From the NCBI GenBank assembly GCA_900550595.1, contig URTB01000087.1, positions 1 to 6,173 on the forward strand: DNA of 6,173 bases, read 5' to 3'. The position numbers were made by a program, and so were the translations under genes. This stretch comes from an uncultured Collinsella sp. Its GTDB lineage: Bacteria > Actinomycetota > Coriobacteriia > Coriobacteriales > Coriobacteriaceae. This document shows positions 1 to 6,173 of the stretch, piece after piece (within the stretch, counting starts at the first letter, position 1; each line of letters starts with the position of its first letter). The notes under the pieces are model-generated. The model made no database searches and was not told the DNA's origin. It saw only the letters and a program-made list of their open reading frames with translations.

Positions 1-2
1 CC

Positions 3-2099
3 ATGGCAGACGCTAAGGATTTCCTGTTTGAGATCGGTACGGAGGAAATGCCCTCCGCACCGCTGAACAATGCCGTCAAGCAGCTTGGCACCATGATGGC
101 CAAGGGCCTCGACGAGGCCGGTCTGGCCCATGGCGAGGTCCGCGTGATCTCGAGCCCGCGTCGTCTGGCTGCGCTCGTGGCCAACGTCGCCACCGCGACC
201 GATGAGGTCCATGAGGTCAAGCGCGGCCCCGCGGCAAACATTGCCTTTGATGCCGACGGCAACGCCACCAAGGCCGCTCAGGGCTTCGCCCGCAAGTGCG
301 GTGTGGCTGCCGAGGATCTGGTTCGACGCGAGGACACTGACGGCCGCGAGTACGTGTTCGCCGAGAAGAACATTCCCTCCGCACCGGCTACCCCGATCCT
401 GACGGCCCTTTGCGAGAAGACCATCGCCGGCCTGCAGTGGCCCAACTACCGCAGCCAGCGCTGGGGCCACGAGCACGCTACGTTTGTTCGTCCGGTCCGT
501 TGGATCTGCTGCCTTTTGGGCGAGGACGTCGTGCCCGTGTCGTTTGCCGACGTGACGAGTGGCAACACCACGCGTGGCCATCGCGTACTTGGCCCCGGTG
601 ACCATGTGGTCGCCAGCCCCGCTGTTTACGAGCAGGTGCTTGAGGACGCCGGCGTGCTTTCTGCCGAGCGTCGTCGTGAGGCCATCCTTGCCGGCATCGC
701 CGAGGTCGAGGCCGCTCGCCCCGGCTGCCATGTTGACACGCCCAAGAAGGTCTTTGAGGAGGTCATCAATCTCTGCGAGTGGCCGACGGTGCTCGTTGGT
801 ACCTTCGATGAGGAGTTCCTCAAGGTCCCGCACGAGATCATCTGCGAGTCCATGCTCACCAACCAGCGCTACTTCCCGATTTATGACGGCGATGGCAAGC
901 TCACGCGTGAGTTCGTGGTCGTTTCCAACAGCAAGCCCGAGAATGCCGAGCGCGTGATCGACGGCAACGAGCGCGTCGTGCGCGCCCGTCTGGACGACGC
1001 CAAGTTCTTCTACGAGGAGGACCTGAAGATCTCCCTCGACGAGTTCCGCGAGCGTCTGGCCAAGGTCGCCTTCCAGGAGAAGCTTGGTAGCGTGCTCGCC
1101 AAGTCTGAGCGCATTGAGCAGCTTGCGCTCGCCATCGCCCGCGAGACCCATCTGGGCGCCCACCTGGCTGCCGATGCCGCTCGCGCCGCGCACCTGTGCA
1201 AGGCCGACCTGGTGTCCAACGCCGTCGTCGAGTTCACGAGCCAGCAGGGCGTAATGGGTGGTTATTACGCCTCCGCGATGGGGGAGAACGACGAGGTCGC
1301 CCACGCCATTCGCGATCATTATCGTCCCCGCTTTGCCGGTGATGAGCTGCCCGAGGGCACCGCTGGCTGCATCGTGGCCTGTGCCGACAAGCTCGATACC
1401 ATTGCCGGTATCTTTGCCATCGGCGAGCCCCCGACCGGCTCCTCCGACCCGTACGCGCTGCGTCGCGCCGCCATCGGCATCATCAACATCCTGCGCGATC
1501 GTCTGCCGATTGACCCCACGTCGCTGATCGACTTCGCCCTTGAGCTCTATAGCGAGCAGGGTATCGAGTTCGATGCCGCCGAGGTCGCCCAGCAGGTCCG
1601 TGACTTCTTCCACGGCCGCCTGGTGAGCATGGCCCGCGATGAGAAGATTCCCGCCGATACCGTCGCCGCCGTCTCCGCGGTGCACATCATCGCCCCGTCT
1701 GTCTTCTTCGCCCGCTGCGCCGCACTCGACGAGGCTCGCAAGAACGACGCCGAGACCTTCGACAACCTGGCTACCGCCTATGCCCGCGCCGCGCACATCT
1801 CCAAGCCCGAGCTTGGTGCGGAGTACGACCGCAGCCTGATGGGCGAGGCCGAGCTCGCGCTCGCCGACGCCTCCGAGGCTGCTCAGACCGCTGTCGATGC
1901 CGCCCTTGCTGCCGAGGATTACCCGGCCGCATTCGCCGCTCTTGCAGCTCTGCGTGCTCCCATCGACCGCTTCTTCGACGAGGTTATGGTCATGGACAAG
2001 GATGAGCAGCTTCGCGATAATCGCCTTAAGCTGTTCAACCGCTTCGAGGCCGTTTTCTCCGGCATCGCCAACATCGGTGAGCTTGCTCGCAAAAAGTAA
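3..2099 (+). CDS. glyS: Glycyl-tRNA synthetase beta subunit
   Basis: Beta chain (698 aa) of the bacterial alpha2-beta2 glycyl-tRNA synthetase, a cytoplasmic enzyme that charges tRNA-Gly with glycine using ATP. The alpha chain (glyQ) carries the class II active site; the beta chain binds tRNA. Visible family marks in order: FEIGTEEMPS near the N-terminus (about residues 9-18), SPRRLAALV (about 51-59), the HD-like domain region with CKADL (399-403), GVMGGYYA, ADKLDT (461-466) and PTGSSDPYALRR (477-488), then the C-terminal DALR-type anticodon-binding helix region with DNRLKLFNRF (from 672). Length fits the family (roughly 680-700 aa). The ATG at 3 gives the normal family N-terminus, but the ribosome binding site lies outside the window, so the start rests on alignment memory only. 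The glyQ gene would be expected immediately upstream. No frameshift or missing motif was seen. It probably shares a transcript with the regulator gene 34 nt downstream. Confidence 0.96.
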   Translation: MADAKDFLFEIGTEEMPSAPLNNAVKQLGTMMAKGLDEAGLAHGEVRVISSPRRLAALVANVATATDEVHEVKRGPAANIAFDADGNATKAAQGFARKCGVAAEDLVRREDTDGREYVFAEKNIPSAPATPILTALCEKTIAGLQWPNYRSQRWGHEHATFVRPVRWICCLLGEDVVPVSFADVTSGNTTRGHRVLGPGDHVVASPAVYEQVLEDAGVLSAERRREAILAGIAEVEAARPGCHVDTPKKVFEEVINLCEWPTVLVGTFDEEFLKVPHEIICESMLTNQRYFPIYDGDGKLTREFVVVSNSKPENAERVIDGNERVVRARLDDAKFFYEEDLKISLDEFRERLAKVAFQEKLGSVLAKSERIEQLALAIARETHLGAHLAADAARAAHLCKADLVSNAVVEFTSQQGVMGGYYASAMGENDEVAHAIRDHYRPRFAGDELPEGTAGCIVACADKLDTIAGIFAIGEPPTGSSDPYALRRAAIGIINILRDRLPIDPTSLIDFALELYSEQGIEFDAAEVAQQVRDFFHGRLVSMARDEKIPADTVAAVSAVHIIAPSVFFARCAALDEARKNDAETFDNLATAYARAAHISKPELGAEYDRSLMGEAELALADASEAAQTAVDAALAAEDYPAAFAALAALRAPIDRFFDEVMVMDKDEQLRDNRLKLFNRFEAVFSGIANIGELARKK

Positions 2100-2106
2100 G
2101 CCAGCC

Positions 2107-2120
2107 TGCGCGTAAGCGCA
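2107..2120 (+). promoter_or_regulatory. Small stem-loop directly upstream of the regulator's RBS
   Basis: TGCGC (2107-2111) and GCGCA (2116-2120) form a perfect 5-bp stem closing a GTAA loop, a GNRA-type tetraloop in RNA. The stem ends exactly where the AAGGAG Shine-Dalgarno begins. The same element, with one base changed that keeps pairing by a G-U wobble, sits before ppdK at 3277-3290. It is too short and lacks a T-tract, so it is not a terminator. A role in translation or mRNA stability is inference. Confidence 0.55.
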
Positions 2121-2127
2121 AAAGGAG
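2120..2127 (+). promoter_or_regulatory. Ribosome binding site of the PPDK regulator gene
   Basis: AAAAGGAG lies six bases before the ATG at 2134. It is a strong Shine-Dalgarno sequence at a usual distance, and it fixes the start of the regulator gene. It abuts the small stem-loop at 2107-2120. Confidence 0.85.
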
Positions 2128-2133
2128 CCCCGC

Positions 2134-3009
2134 ATGGATTGCCCGGTCACCGCTCGTCCCACCGTTATCGTTATCTCCGACTCGCTCGGTGATACCGCTT
2201 GTGAGGTGGTGCTTGCGGCGTCCGGGCAATTTGATGAAGGGGCTTTTCGTGTTTTGCGCCTGCCCAAGGTGACCTCGGTGGAGCAGGTCAAGTCGTTTGT
2301 GGGACCGCGCGTCGATGCCGACCATCGCGATATCGCTGTGTTTCACACCATCGTCGACCCGGCGCTGCGCGCCCGCGTGCTCGATTACCTGGGCATGCTG
2401 CATATTCGTTCGGTTGACCTGATCGGCCCGACGCTCGCCGTGCTGTCGTCGCTCATCGGTGTGCCGCCCAAGGGCGTCGCGGGCGTGATTCATAAGACCG
2501 ATGACCGCTATTTCCATCGCATCGAGGCCATGGAGTATTTTGTTGAGCACGACGACGGGCGCGGTTGCGACGATCTGTCGGGTGCCGATATCGTGCTGTT
2601 GGGCGTGTCCCGCACGTCCAAGACGCCGCTGTCGATGTATTTGGCCTATCAAGGTTATAAGGTTGCCAATGTTCCGTTGGCCCATGGCATGGAGCCGCCG
2701 AAGTCAATTTACGAGGTCGATCCGATGCGGTTGTTTGGTCTGATTTCGACTGTTGACGTGATCTCCGGGATTCGCGATAGCCGCTTGGGCGATGACTATG
2801 CCCGCGCCGTTGCCGGCTCCTATGCTGAGCCTGAGAGCGTGCGCAGCGAGCTCGAGGAGGCCCGTGCTCTTATGAAGCGCCTGGGCTGCTTTGTGGTGCG
2901 CACCGACGGCAAAGCGATCGAGGAGAGCGCCTCCGAGATCATCGGTCACTTGGGGGAAGTCCAAGAAGCTCGTGCCCGTCGCGCCGCCCGCCGAGCCCAG
3001 CAAAGCTAA
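2134..3009 (+). CDS. Pyruvate, phosphate dikinase regulatory protein (DUF299 family kinase/phosphorylase)
   Basis: A 291-aa cytoplasmic bifunctional enzyme. In this family it uses ADP to phosphorylate, and Pi to dephosphorylate (releasing PPi), a threonine next to the catalytic histidine of pyruvate, phosphate dikinase or PEP synthase, switching that enzyme off and on. Seen here: the N-terminal motif ISDSLGDTA, FHTIVDP, YFHRIEAMEY followed by HDDG (139-142), the P-loop-like GVSRTSKTP (157-165) with Lys163, ANVPLAHGMEPP just after it, and a C-terminal stretch GCFVVRTDGKAIEESA (251-266). This matches the pattern of Bacillus YqfL from memory. The protein ends in an Arg/Ala-rich tail (EARARRAARRAQQS). 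Start choice is supported by AAAAGGAG six bases upstream. With ppdK next downstream, PPDK is the likely target rather than PEP synthase; this assignment is by context. It has no promoter of its own in the 34-nt gap, so read-through from glyS is likely. Confidence 0.93.
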   Translation: MDCPVTARPTVIVISDSLGDTACEVVLAASGQFDEGAFRVLRLPKVTSVEQVKSFVGPRVDADHRDIAVFHTIVDPALRARVLDYLGMLHIRSVDLIGPTLAVLSSLIGVPPKGVAGVIHKTDDRYFHRIEAMEYFVEHDDGRGCDDLSGADIVLLGVSRTSKTPLSMYLAYQGYKVANVPLAHGMEPPKSIYEVDPMRLFGLISTVDVISGIRDSRLGDDYARAVAGSYAEPESVRSELEEARALMKRLGCFVVRTDGKAIEESASEIIGHLGEVQEARARRAARRAQQS

Positions 3010-3071
3010 CTCATTGGGGTAGCTAAAAATGCACCGTCTTTTAAAGACTACCAAAAATAATGCACGATATT

Positions 3072-3087
3072 GGTAAAGCGATTTAGC
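3072..3087. promoter_or_regulatory. Imperfect dyad with CG centre, candidate operator upstream of the ppdK promoter
   Basis: GGTAAAGCGATTTAGC is an imperfect palindrome: six of eight base pairs about the central CG are symmetrical. The AAnCGnTT layout resembles operators of LacI-family regulators (including cre sites), but the outer bases do not fit the cre consensus well. It ends 13 nt before the putative -35 box. Its left half, GGTAAA, is the complement of the TTTACC boxes found downstream of the promoter. Binding by any protein is inference. Confidence 0.3.
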
Positions 3088-3100
3088 AAAGAACTTGCAT

Positions 3101-3131
3101 TTGACCTGCAATTCTCTTGCAGTGGTATCTT
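3101..3131 (+). promoter_or_regulatory. Candidate ppdK promoter (TTGACC -35, extended -10 TGgTATCTT)
   Basis: TTGACC (3101-3106) and TATCTT (3126-3131) are separated by 19 nt. TG at 3123-3124 gives an extended -10, which can compensate for the long spacer. The site lies in the AT-rich first half of the gap, where high-GC genomes usually place promoters. Transcription would begin near 3138, giving a 5' leader of about 170 nt before the GTG at 3307. Evidence is sequence match only. Confidence 0.5.
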
Positions 3132-3145
3132 CATAAGGTAACCAC

Positions 3146-3184
3146 CTTTACCTACCGTTTACCGTAACATTTATCACGTTTACC
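3146..3184 (+). repeat. Three phased TTTACC boxes in the ppdK leader
   Basis: CTTTACC (3146-3152), GTTTACC (3157-3163) and GTTTACC (3178-3184) are direct repeats whose starts are 11 and 21 nt apart, about one and two helical turns, so they would lie on the same face of the DNA. The last two are preceded by C, giving CGTTTACC, a half-site type seen in LacI-family operators. A palindrome GGTAACC (3137-3143) sits just before them at the expected transcription start. The position just downstream of the candidate -10 suits a repressor site. No regulator can be named. Confidence 0.5.
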
Positions 3185-3204
3185 AAACCCCGCGCCCTCT
3201 ACGC

Positions 3205-3223
3205 ATGCCCGCTCAATGCCCGC
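3205..3223 (+). repeat. Tandem 8-nt direct repeat ATGCCCGC
   Basis: ATGCCCGC occurs at 3205-3212 and again at 3216-3223, again with an 11-nt period. The second copy runs into the left arm of a GC-rich stem (3219-3225). It could be a protein-binding pair or alternative pairing partners for the GCGGG at 3252-3256. A chance repeat in GC-rich DNA is possible. Confidence 0.4.
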
Positions 3224-3256
3224 CGTATAGTACCCTCACGGCTCGCAACCGGCGGG
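3219..3256 (+). promoter_or_regulatory. GC stem enclosing a TATAGT element in the ppdK leader
   Basis: CCCGCCG (3219-3225) is perfectly complementary to CGGCGGG (3250-3256), enclosing 24 nt. Inside lies TATAGT (3226-3231), a five-of-six match to a -10 box, which could be a second ppdK promoter starting near 3238; no convincing -35 is present at 16-18 nt. In a transcript begun at the upstream promoter, the arms could fold into a leader hairpin. No T-tract follows, so it is not an obvious intrinsic terminator. Confidence 0.3.
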
Positions 3257-3276
3257 TCGATTCGTCACCACGGTCG

Positions 3277-3290
3277 TGCGCGTAAGTGCA
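3277..3290 (+). promoter_or_regulatory. Small stem-loop directly upstream of the ppdK RBS
   Basis: TGCGC (3277-3281) pairs with GTGCA (3286-3290) with one G-U wobble around a GTAA tetraloop. Thirteen of 14 bases equal the element at 2107-2120 before the regulator gene, and the single difference (C to T in the right arm) preserves pairing in RNA. The ppdK Shine-Dalgarno begins two bases after it. The GTG at 3286 lies inside this element. Confidence 0.55.
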
Positions 3291-3291
3291 T

Positions 3292-3300
3292 GGAAGGGGA
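3292..3300 (+). promoter_or_regulatory. Ribosome binding site of ppdK (decides the start)
   Basis: GGAAGGGGA is a purine-rich Shine-Dalgarno sequence ending six bases before GTG 3307. It lies downstream of the alternative in-frame GTG at 3286, which has no Shine-Dalgarno before it, so 3307 is preferred. Confidence 0.75.
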
Positions 3301-3306
3301 AGTATC

Positions 3307-6057
3307 GTGAGCGATTGCAAGAGGGTTTACCGTTTTGGTACCGACGCCCAGGGCACCTGTGTCACTGAGGGCGACAAGTCCATGAATTTTGTGCTTGGCG
3401 GCAAGGGCGCGAACCTTGCCGAGATGAGCCGTATCGGCCTGCCGGTCCCCGGCGGCTTTACCATTACCTGCCAGACCTGCGTCGAGTACTCCGGTGCCGG
3501 CAACGTCTGGCCCGAAGGCGCACTCGATGAGATCGTTGCCGCCGAGGCTGACCTCGAGGCCCGCTGCGGCAAGAAGCTCGGTGACGCCAACGACCCGCTG
3601 CTTGTATCGGTGCGCTCGGGCGCTCCGTTCTCCATGCCCGGCATGATGGACACGGTCCTCAACTTGGGCCTCAACGACGATTCCGTCCAGGGTCTCATCG
3701 CCCAGACGCAAAACCCGCGTTTTGCCTGGGATAGCTACCGCCGCTTTATCCAGATGTTCTCCAACGTCGTTATGGGTGTTGACGCCGACCTGTTCGAGAA
3801 CGCCCTGACTCAGGCCCGCCTGGTCGCCGGCGTTCGTGTCGATTCCGAGCTTTCGGCCGAAGACCTGCAGGAGCTCGTCGAGACCTTTAAGAGCATCTTC
3901 TCCGACAACGTCGAGGCCGCCCTGTATCCCGAGCTCGACGTTGCCGACGGCAAGCCCGTCTTCCCGCATAATCCGGAGCTCCAGCTGCGCCTTGCCATCC
4001 AGGCCGTCTTTGGCAGCTGGATGAACGAGCGCGCCTGCATCTACCGCAAGCAGCATGGCATTTCCGACGAGCTCGGCACCGCCGTCAACGTGCAGGCCAT
4101 GGCCTTTGGCAACAAGGGCGAGACCTCTGCGACCGGCGTCGCCTTTACGCGCAACCCGGCCGACGGCACCAAGGAGTTCTACGGTGACTTTTTGGTAAAC
4201 GCCCAGGGCGAGGACGTCGTCGCCGGTATCCGCAACACCGAGCCCATCGCCGACCTCAAGACCACCCCGGGCCTCGAGTCCGCTGGTGAAGAGCTCGAGC
4301 GCGTGTTCCTGACGCTCGAGGACCATTACCGCGATATGTGCGATATCGAGTTCACCATCGAGCAGGGTAAGCTCTGGATGCTCCAGACCCGCGTGGGCAA
4401 GCGCACTGCTACCGCCGCCCTGCGCATCGCCATCGAAATGGTCGAGGAGGGTCTGATCACCCGCGAGGAGGCCGTGAGCCGCATCGATCCCGCGCAGCTC
4501 GACCAGCTCCTGCATCCGCAGTTCGATGCCTCCAAGAAGTACGAGGCCCTGGCCAGCGGTCTGAACGCCAGCCCTGGTGCCGCCGTGGGCGAGGTCGTGT
4601 TCTCGAGCGACGATGCCGTCGCGCGCGCCAACGAGGGTCACAAGGTCATTTTGGTTCGCTGGGAGACCAACCCCGATGACCTGAAGGGCATGGTCGCCGC
4701 CGAGGGTATCCTGACCAGCCACGGTGGCAAGACGAGCCATGCCGCCGTTATCGCTCGCGGTATGGGTACGCCCTGCGTCTGCGGCGTTGAGCGCTTCCAC
4801 ATCGACGCCGCCGAGAAGGTCGTGCGCATCGAGGGTAGCGATCGTGTGCTGCACGAAGGCGATGTCATCTCCATCGACGGCACCCAGGGCATCGTCGTCG
4901 ATGGCGCTGTCGATTTGGTCTCCGCCGAGCTCACCGGCGACCTGGACATCATCCTGTCCTGGGCCGACGAGATCCGTCTGGACGAGACCTGTGGCCACGC
5001 CAACCATGTGCGCGTCAACGCCGACAACCCCGAGGACGCCGAGCTCGCCCTCGAGTTTGGTGCCGAGGCCATTGGCCTGTGCCGCATCGAGCATATGTTC
5101 CTTGGCGACCGTAAGAACATCATCCAGAGCTTTATCCTGTCTGACGATGAGGCCGTGAAAGAGCAGGCCCTGGCCGACCTGCTCAAGGTTCAGACCGAGG
5201 ACTTCCTGGCGATGTTCAAGACCATGTCCGGTCGCGATGTGGTCGTTCGCCTGCTCGATCCGCCGCTGCACGAGTTCCTGGATAATCCGCGTGAGCTCGA
5301 GGTCGCCATCACCAAGAAGGAAGCCGCTGGCGCCAACGAGGAAGAGCTTGCCGCTCTGCGCACCCGCCTGCGTCGTATCGACGGCATGGTCGAGTCCAAC
5401 CCGATGCTCGGCCTGCGCGGTGTGCGCCTGTCCGTTGTCTTTGGCGACCTGCCACTCATGCAAGTTCGCGCCGTGGCCACGGCTGCTGCCCGCCTTATCA
5501 AGGAGGGCGTCGACCCGCGCCCCGAGATCATGGTTCCGCTCGTTTCCATTACGGCCGAGCACGTTCAGACTCGCGAGGTCATCGAGCGCGTGATCGCCGA
5601 GGTTTCCGCCGAGGAGGGCGTCGAGCTCAATATTCCCGTGGGCACGATGCTCGAGCTGCCGCGTGCCTGCATGGTTGCCGACGAGATCGCGCAGCACGCC
5701 GACTTCTTCTGCTTTGGCACCAACGACCTTACCCAGACGACCTTCGGCTTCTCTCGTGACGATGCCGAGGCCAAGTTCATCCCGCTGTACATGCACAAGA
5801 AGATCCTGAAGGACAACCCCTTCGAGACCATCGACTCGGCGGTACTCGAGCTGGTGCGCATGGCTGTCGAGAAGGGTCGTGCTACCAACCCCGATATGCA
5901 CTTTGGCGTGTGCGGCGAGCACGGCGGCGACCCCAAGTCCATCAAGGCCCTGTTTAACGTGGCCGACGTGGACTACGTGTCCTGTTCGCCCTATCGCGTG
6001 CCCCTCGCGCGCCTGGCTGCCGCCCAGGCCAAGCTCGAGGCCAAGCGTTCCGCCTAA
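3307..6057 (+). CDS. ppdK: Pyruvate, phosphate dikinase
   Basis: A 916-aa cytoplasmic enzyme catalysing pyruvate + ATP + Pi <-> PEP + AMP + PPi, linking glycolysis and gluconeogenesis. Three domains are visible. The N-terminal ATP-grasp domain has GGKGANLAEM with Lys33, SVRSGAPFSMPGMMDT with Arg103, and EFTIEQGKLWMLQTR with Glu348, Gln360 and Arg362. The central phospho-histidine domain has GGKTSHAAVIARGMG with catalytic His478 and the regulatory Thr476. The C-terminal PEP/pyruvate barrel has GLCRIEHMF (Arg593), RLLDPPLHEF (Arg648), NPMLGLRG, GTMLELPR (Glu783), FGTNDLTQ (Asn806, Asp807) and CGEHGGDP (Cys869). All catalytic positions known from the Clostridium symbiosum enzyme appear present. 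It is slightly longer than that 874-aa enzyme, including about 11 extra N-terminal residues. The GTG at 3307 is chosen because of GGAAGGGGA six bases upstream; a longer frame begins at GTG 3286. It follows its own modifying enzyme, and probably has its own promoter in the preceding gap. Confidence 0.97.
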   Translation: MSDCKRVYRFGTDAQGTCVTEGDKSMNFVLGGKGANLAEMSRIGLPVPGGFTITCQTCVEYSGAGNVWPEGALDEIVAAEADLEARCGKKLGDANDPLLVSVRSGAPFSMPGMMDTVLNLGLNDDSVQGLIAQTQNPRFAWDSYRRFIQMFSNVVMGVDADLFENALTQARLVAGVRVDSELSAEDLQELVETFKSIFSDNVEAALYPELDVADGKPVFPHNPELQLRLAIQAVFGSWMNERACIYRKQHGISDELGTAVNVQAMAFGNKGETSATGVAFTRNPADGTKEFYGDFLVNAQGEDVVAGIRNTEPIADLKTTPGLESAGEELERVFLTLEDHYRDMCDIEFTIEQGKLWMLQTRVGKRTATAALRIAIEMVEEGLITREEAVSRIDPAQLDQLLHPQFDASKKYEALASGLNASPGAAVGEVVFSSDDAVARANEGHKVILVRWETNPDDLKGMVAAEGILTSHGGKTSHAAVIARGMGTPCVCGVERFHIDAAEKVVRIEGSDRVLHEGDVISIDGTQGIVVDGAVDLVSAELTGDLDIILSWADEIRLDETCGHANHVRVNADNPEDAELALEFGAEAIGLCRIEHMFLGDRKNIIQSFILSDDEAVKEQALADLLKVQTEDFLAMFKTMSGRDVVVRLLDPPLHEFLDNPRELEVAITKKEAAGANEEELAALRTRLRRIDGMVESNPMLGLRGVRLSVVFGDLPLMQVRAVATAAARLIKEGVDPRPEIMVPLVSITAEHVQTREVIERVIAEVSAEEGVELNIPVGTMLELPRACMVADEIAQHADFFCFGTNDLTQTTFGFSRDDAEAKFIPLYMHKKILKDNPFETIDSAVLELVRMAVEKGRATNPDMHFGVCGEHGGDPKSIKALFNVADVDYVSCSPYRVPLARLAAAQAKLEAKRSA

Positions 6058-6095
6058 CGTTTTGGGTTTGGGCGCCTAGCGTAGCCCCCTTCACG

Positions 6096-6123
6096 CCGCC
6101 CGTCTCATTCGTGAGGCGGGCGG
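6096..6123 (+). terminator. Hairpin downstream of ppdK, probable terminator
   Basis: CCGCCCGTCTCA (6096-6107) pairs with TGAGGCGGGCGG (6112-6123) over 12 bp with one G-U wobble, closing a TTCG tetraloop. It begins 38 nt after the ppdK stop codon. The T-tract is poor: only TT follows at once, and a T-rich stretch appears at 6138-6149. It probably ends the ppdK transcript or protects its 3' end. The remaining bases to 6173 show no gene. Confidence 0.65.
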
Positions 6124-6173
6124 TTATCATGTGCGGGTTTTGTCTTTTTGTCTGCGTAAAAAATTGTTCTTGC

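Noticed and set aside
2035..2685. 216-codon minus-strand open frame across the glyS end and the regulator gene
   Set aside because: It overlaps two confidently identified genes, has Arg/His-rich composition, and resembles no family I know.
3018..3052. Possible terminator after the regulator gene (GGTAG/CTACC and GTCTTT-T-AAAGAC inverted repeats)
   Set aside because: The stems are short and AT-rich and are followed by A-rich, not T-rich, sequence. Read-through into ppdK cannot be excluded.
3010..3306. Riboswitch, T-box, tRNA or hidden small gene in the ppdK leader
   Set aside because: No T-box, tRNA or known riboswitch consensus was recognised, and no short frame there has both a ribosome binding site and a plausible protein.
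3286..3309. Longer ppdK start at GTG 3286
   Set aside because: There is no Shine-Dalgarno upstream of it, and the codon lies inside the small stem-loop. GTG 3307 has GGAAGGGGA at a normal distance.
3265..5922. 885-codon open frame on the minus strand, opposite ppdK
   Set aside because: It is in exact codon register with ppdK, so it stays open simply because TTA, CTA and TCA codons are avoided in this GC-rich gene. Its translation is low-complexity (rich in L, G, D, V, H) with no recognisable domain.
6157..6173. AT-rich end of the window as a promoter for the next gene
   Set aside because: Only a few bases are visible, and no -35/-10 pair can be completed within the window.

Overview
The window reads as a high-GC, anaerobe-type actinobacterial chromosome. 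Codon choice, gene order and protein style suggest a Coriobacteriia member such as Collinsella; this is an impression from the sequence, not a database result. Three complete-looking genes lie on the + strand, all ending in TAA, with no mobile element, RNA gene or CRISPR array.

Layout: (1) 3-2099, glyS, the glycyl-tRNA synthetase beta subunit, starting two bases into the window so its upstream signals (and presumably glyQ) are outside. (2) After a 34-nt gap, 2134-3009 encodes a DUF299-family pyruvate, phosphate dikinase regulatory protein (bifunctional ADP-dependent kinase / Pi-dependent phosphorylase). (3) A 297-nt intergenic region, AT-rich in its first half, holds a candidate extended -10 promoter, phased TTTACC boxes, an 8-nt tandem repeat, a long-loop GC stem and a small hairpin next to the ribosome binding site. 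(4) 3307-6057, ppdK, pyruvate, phosphate dikinase, with a GTG start. (5) A GC-rich hairpin with a UUCG loop at 6096-6123 lies behind ppdK, followed by about 50 nt in which no gene is visible.

The last two genes form a functional pair. PPDK interconverts pyruvate + ATP + Pi and PEP + AMP + PPi through a phospho-histidine (His478 here). The regulator switches PPDK off and on by modifying the threonine two residues before that histidine (Thr476 here), which is present in this PPDK. The glyS - regulator - ppdK neighbourhood is also familiar from other Gram-positive bacteria, so the gene content itself is not new.

The least explained signals are non-coding. The regulator gene and ppdK carry nearly the same 14-nt stem-loop (GUAA tetraloop) directly upstream of their Shine-Dalgarno sequences. 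The ppdK leader has repeated boxes spaced by 11 and 21 nt on both sides of the putative promoter. These suggest dedicated control of ppdK, possibly coordinated with its modifying enzyme, but no known regulator could be assigned by eye.
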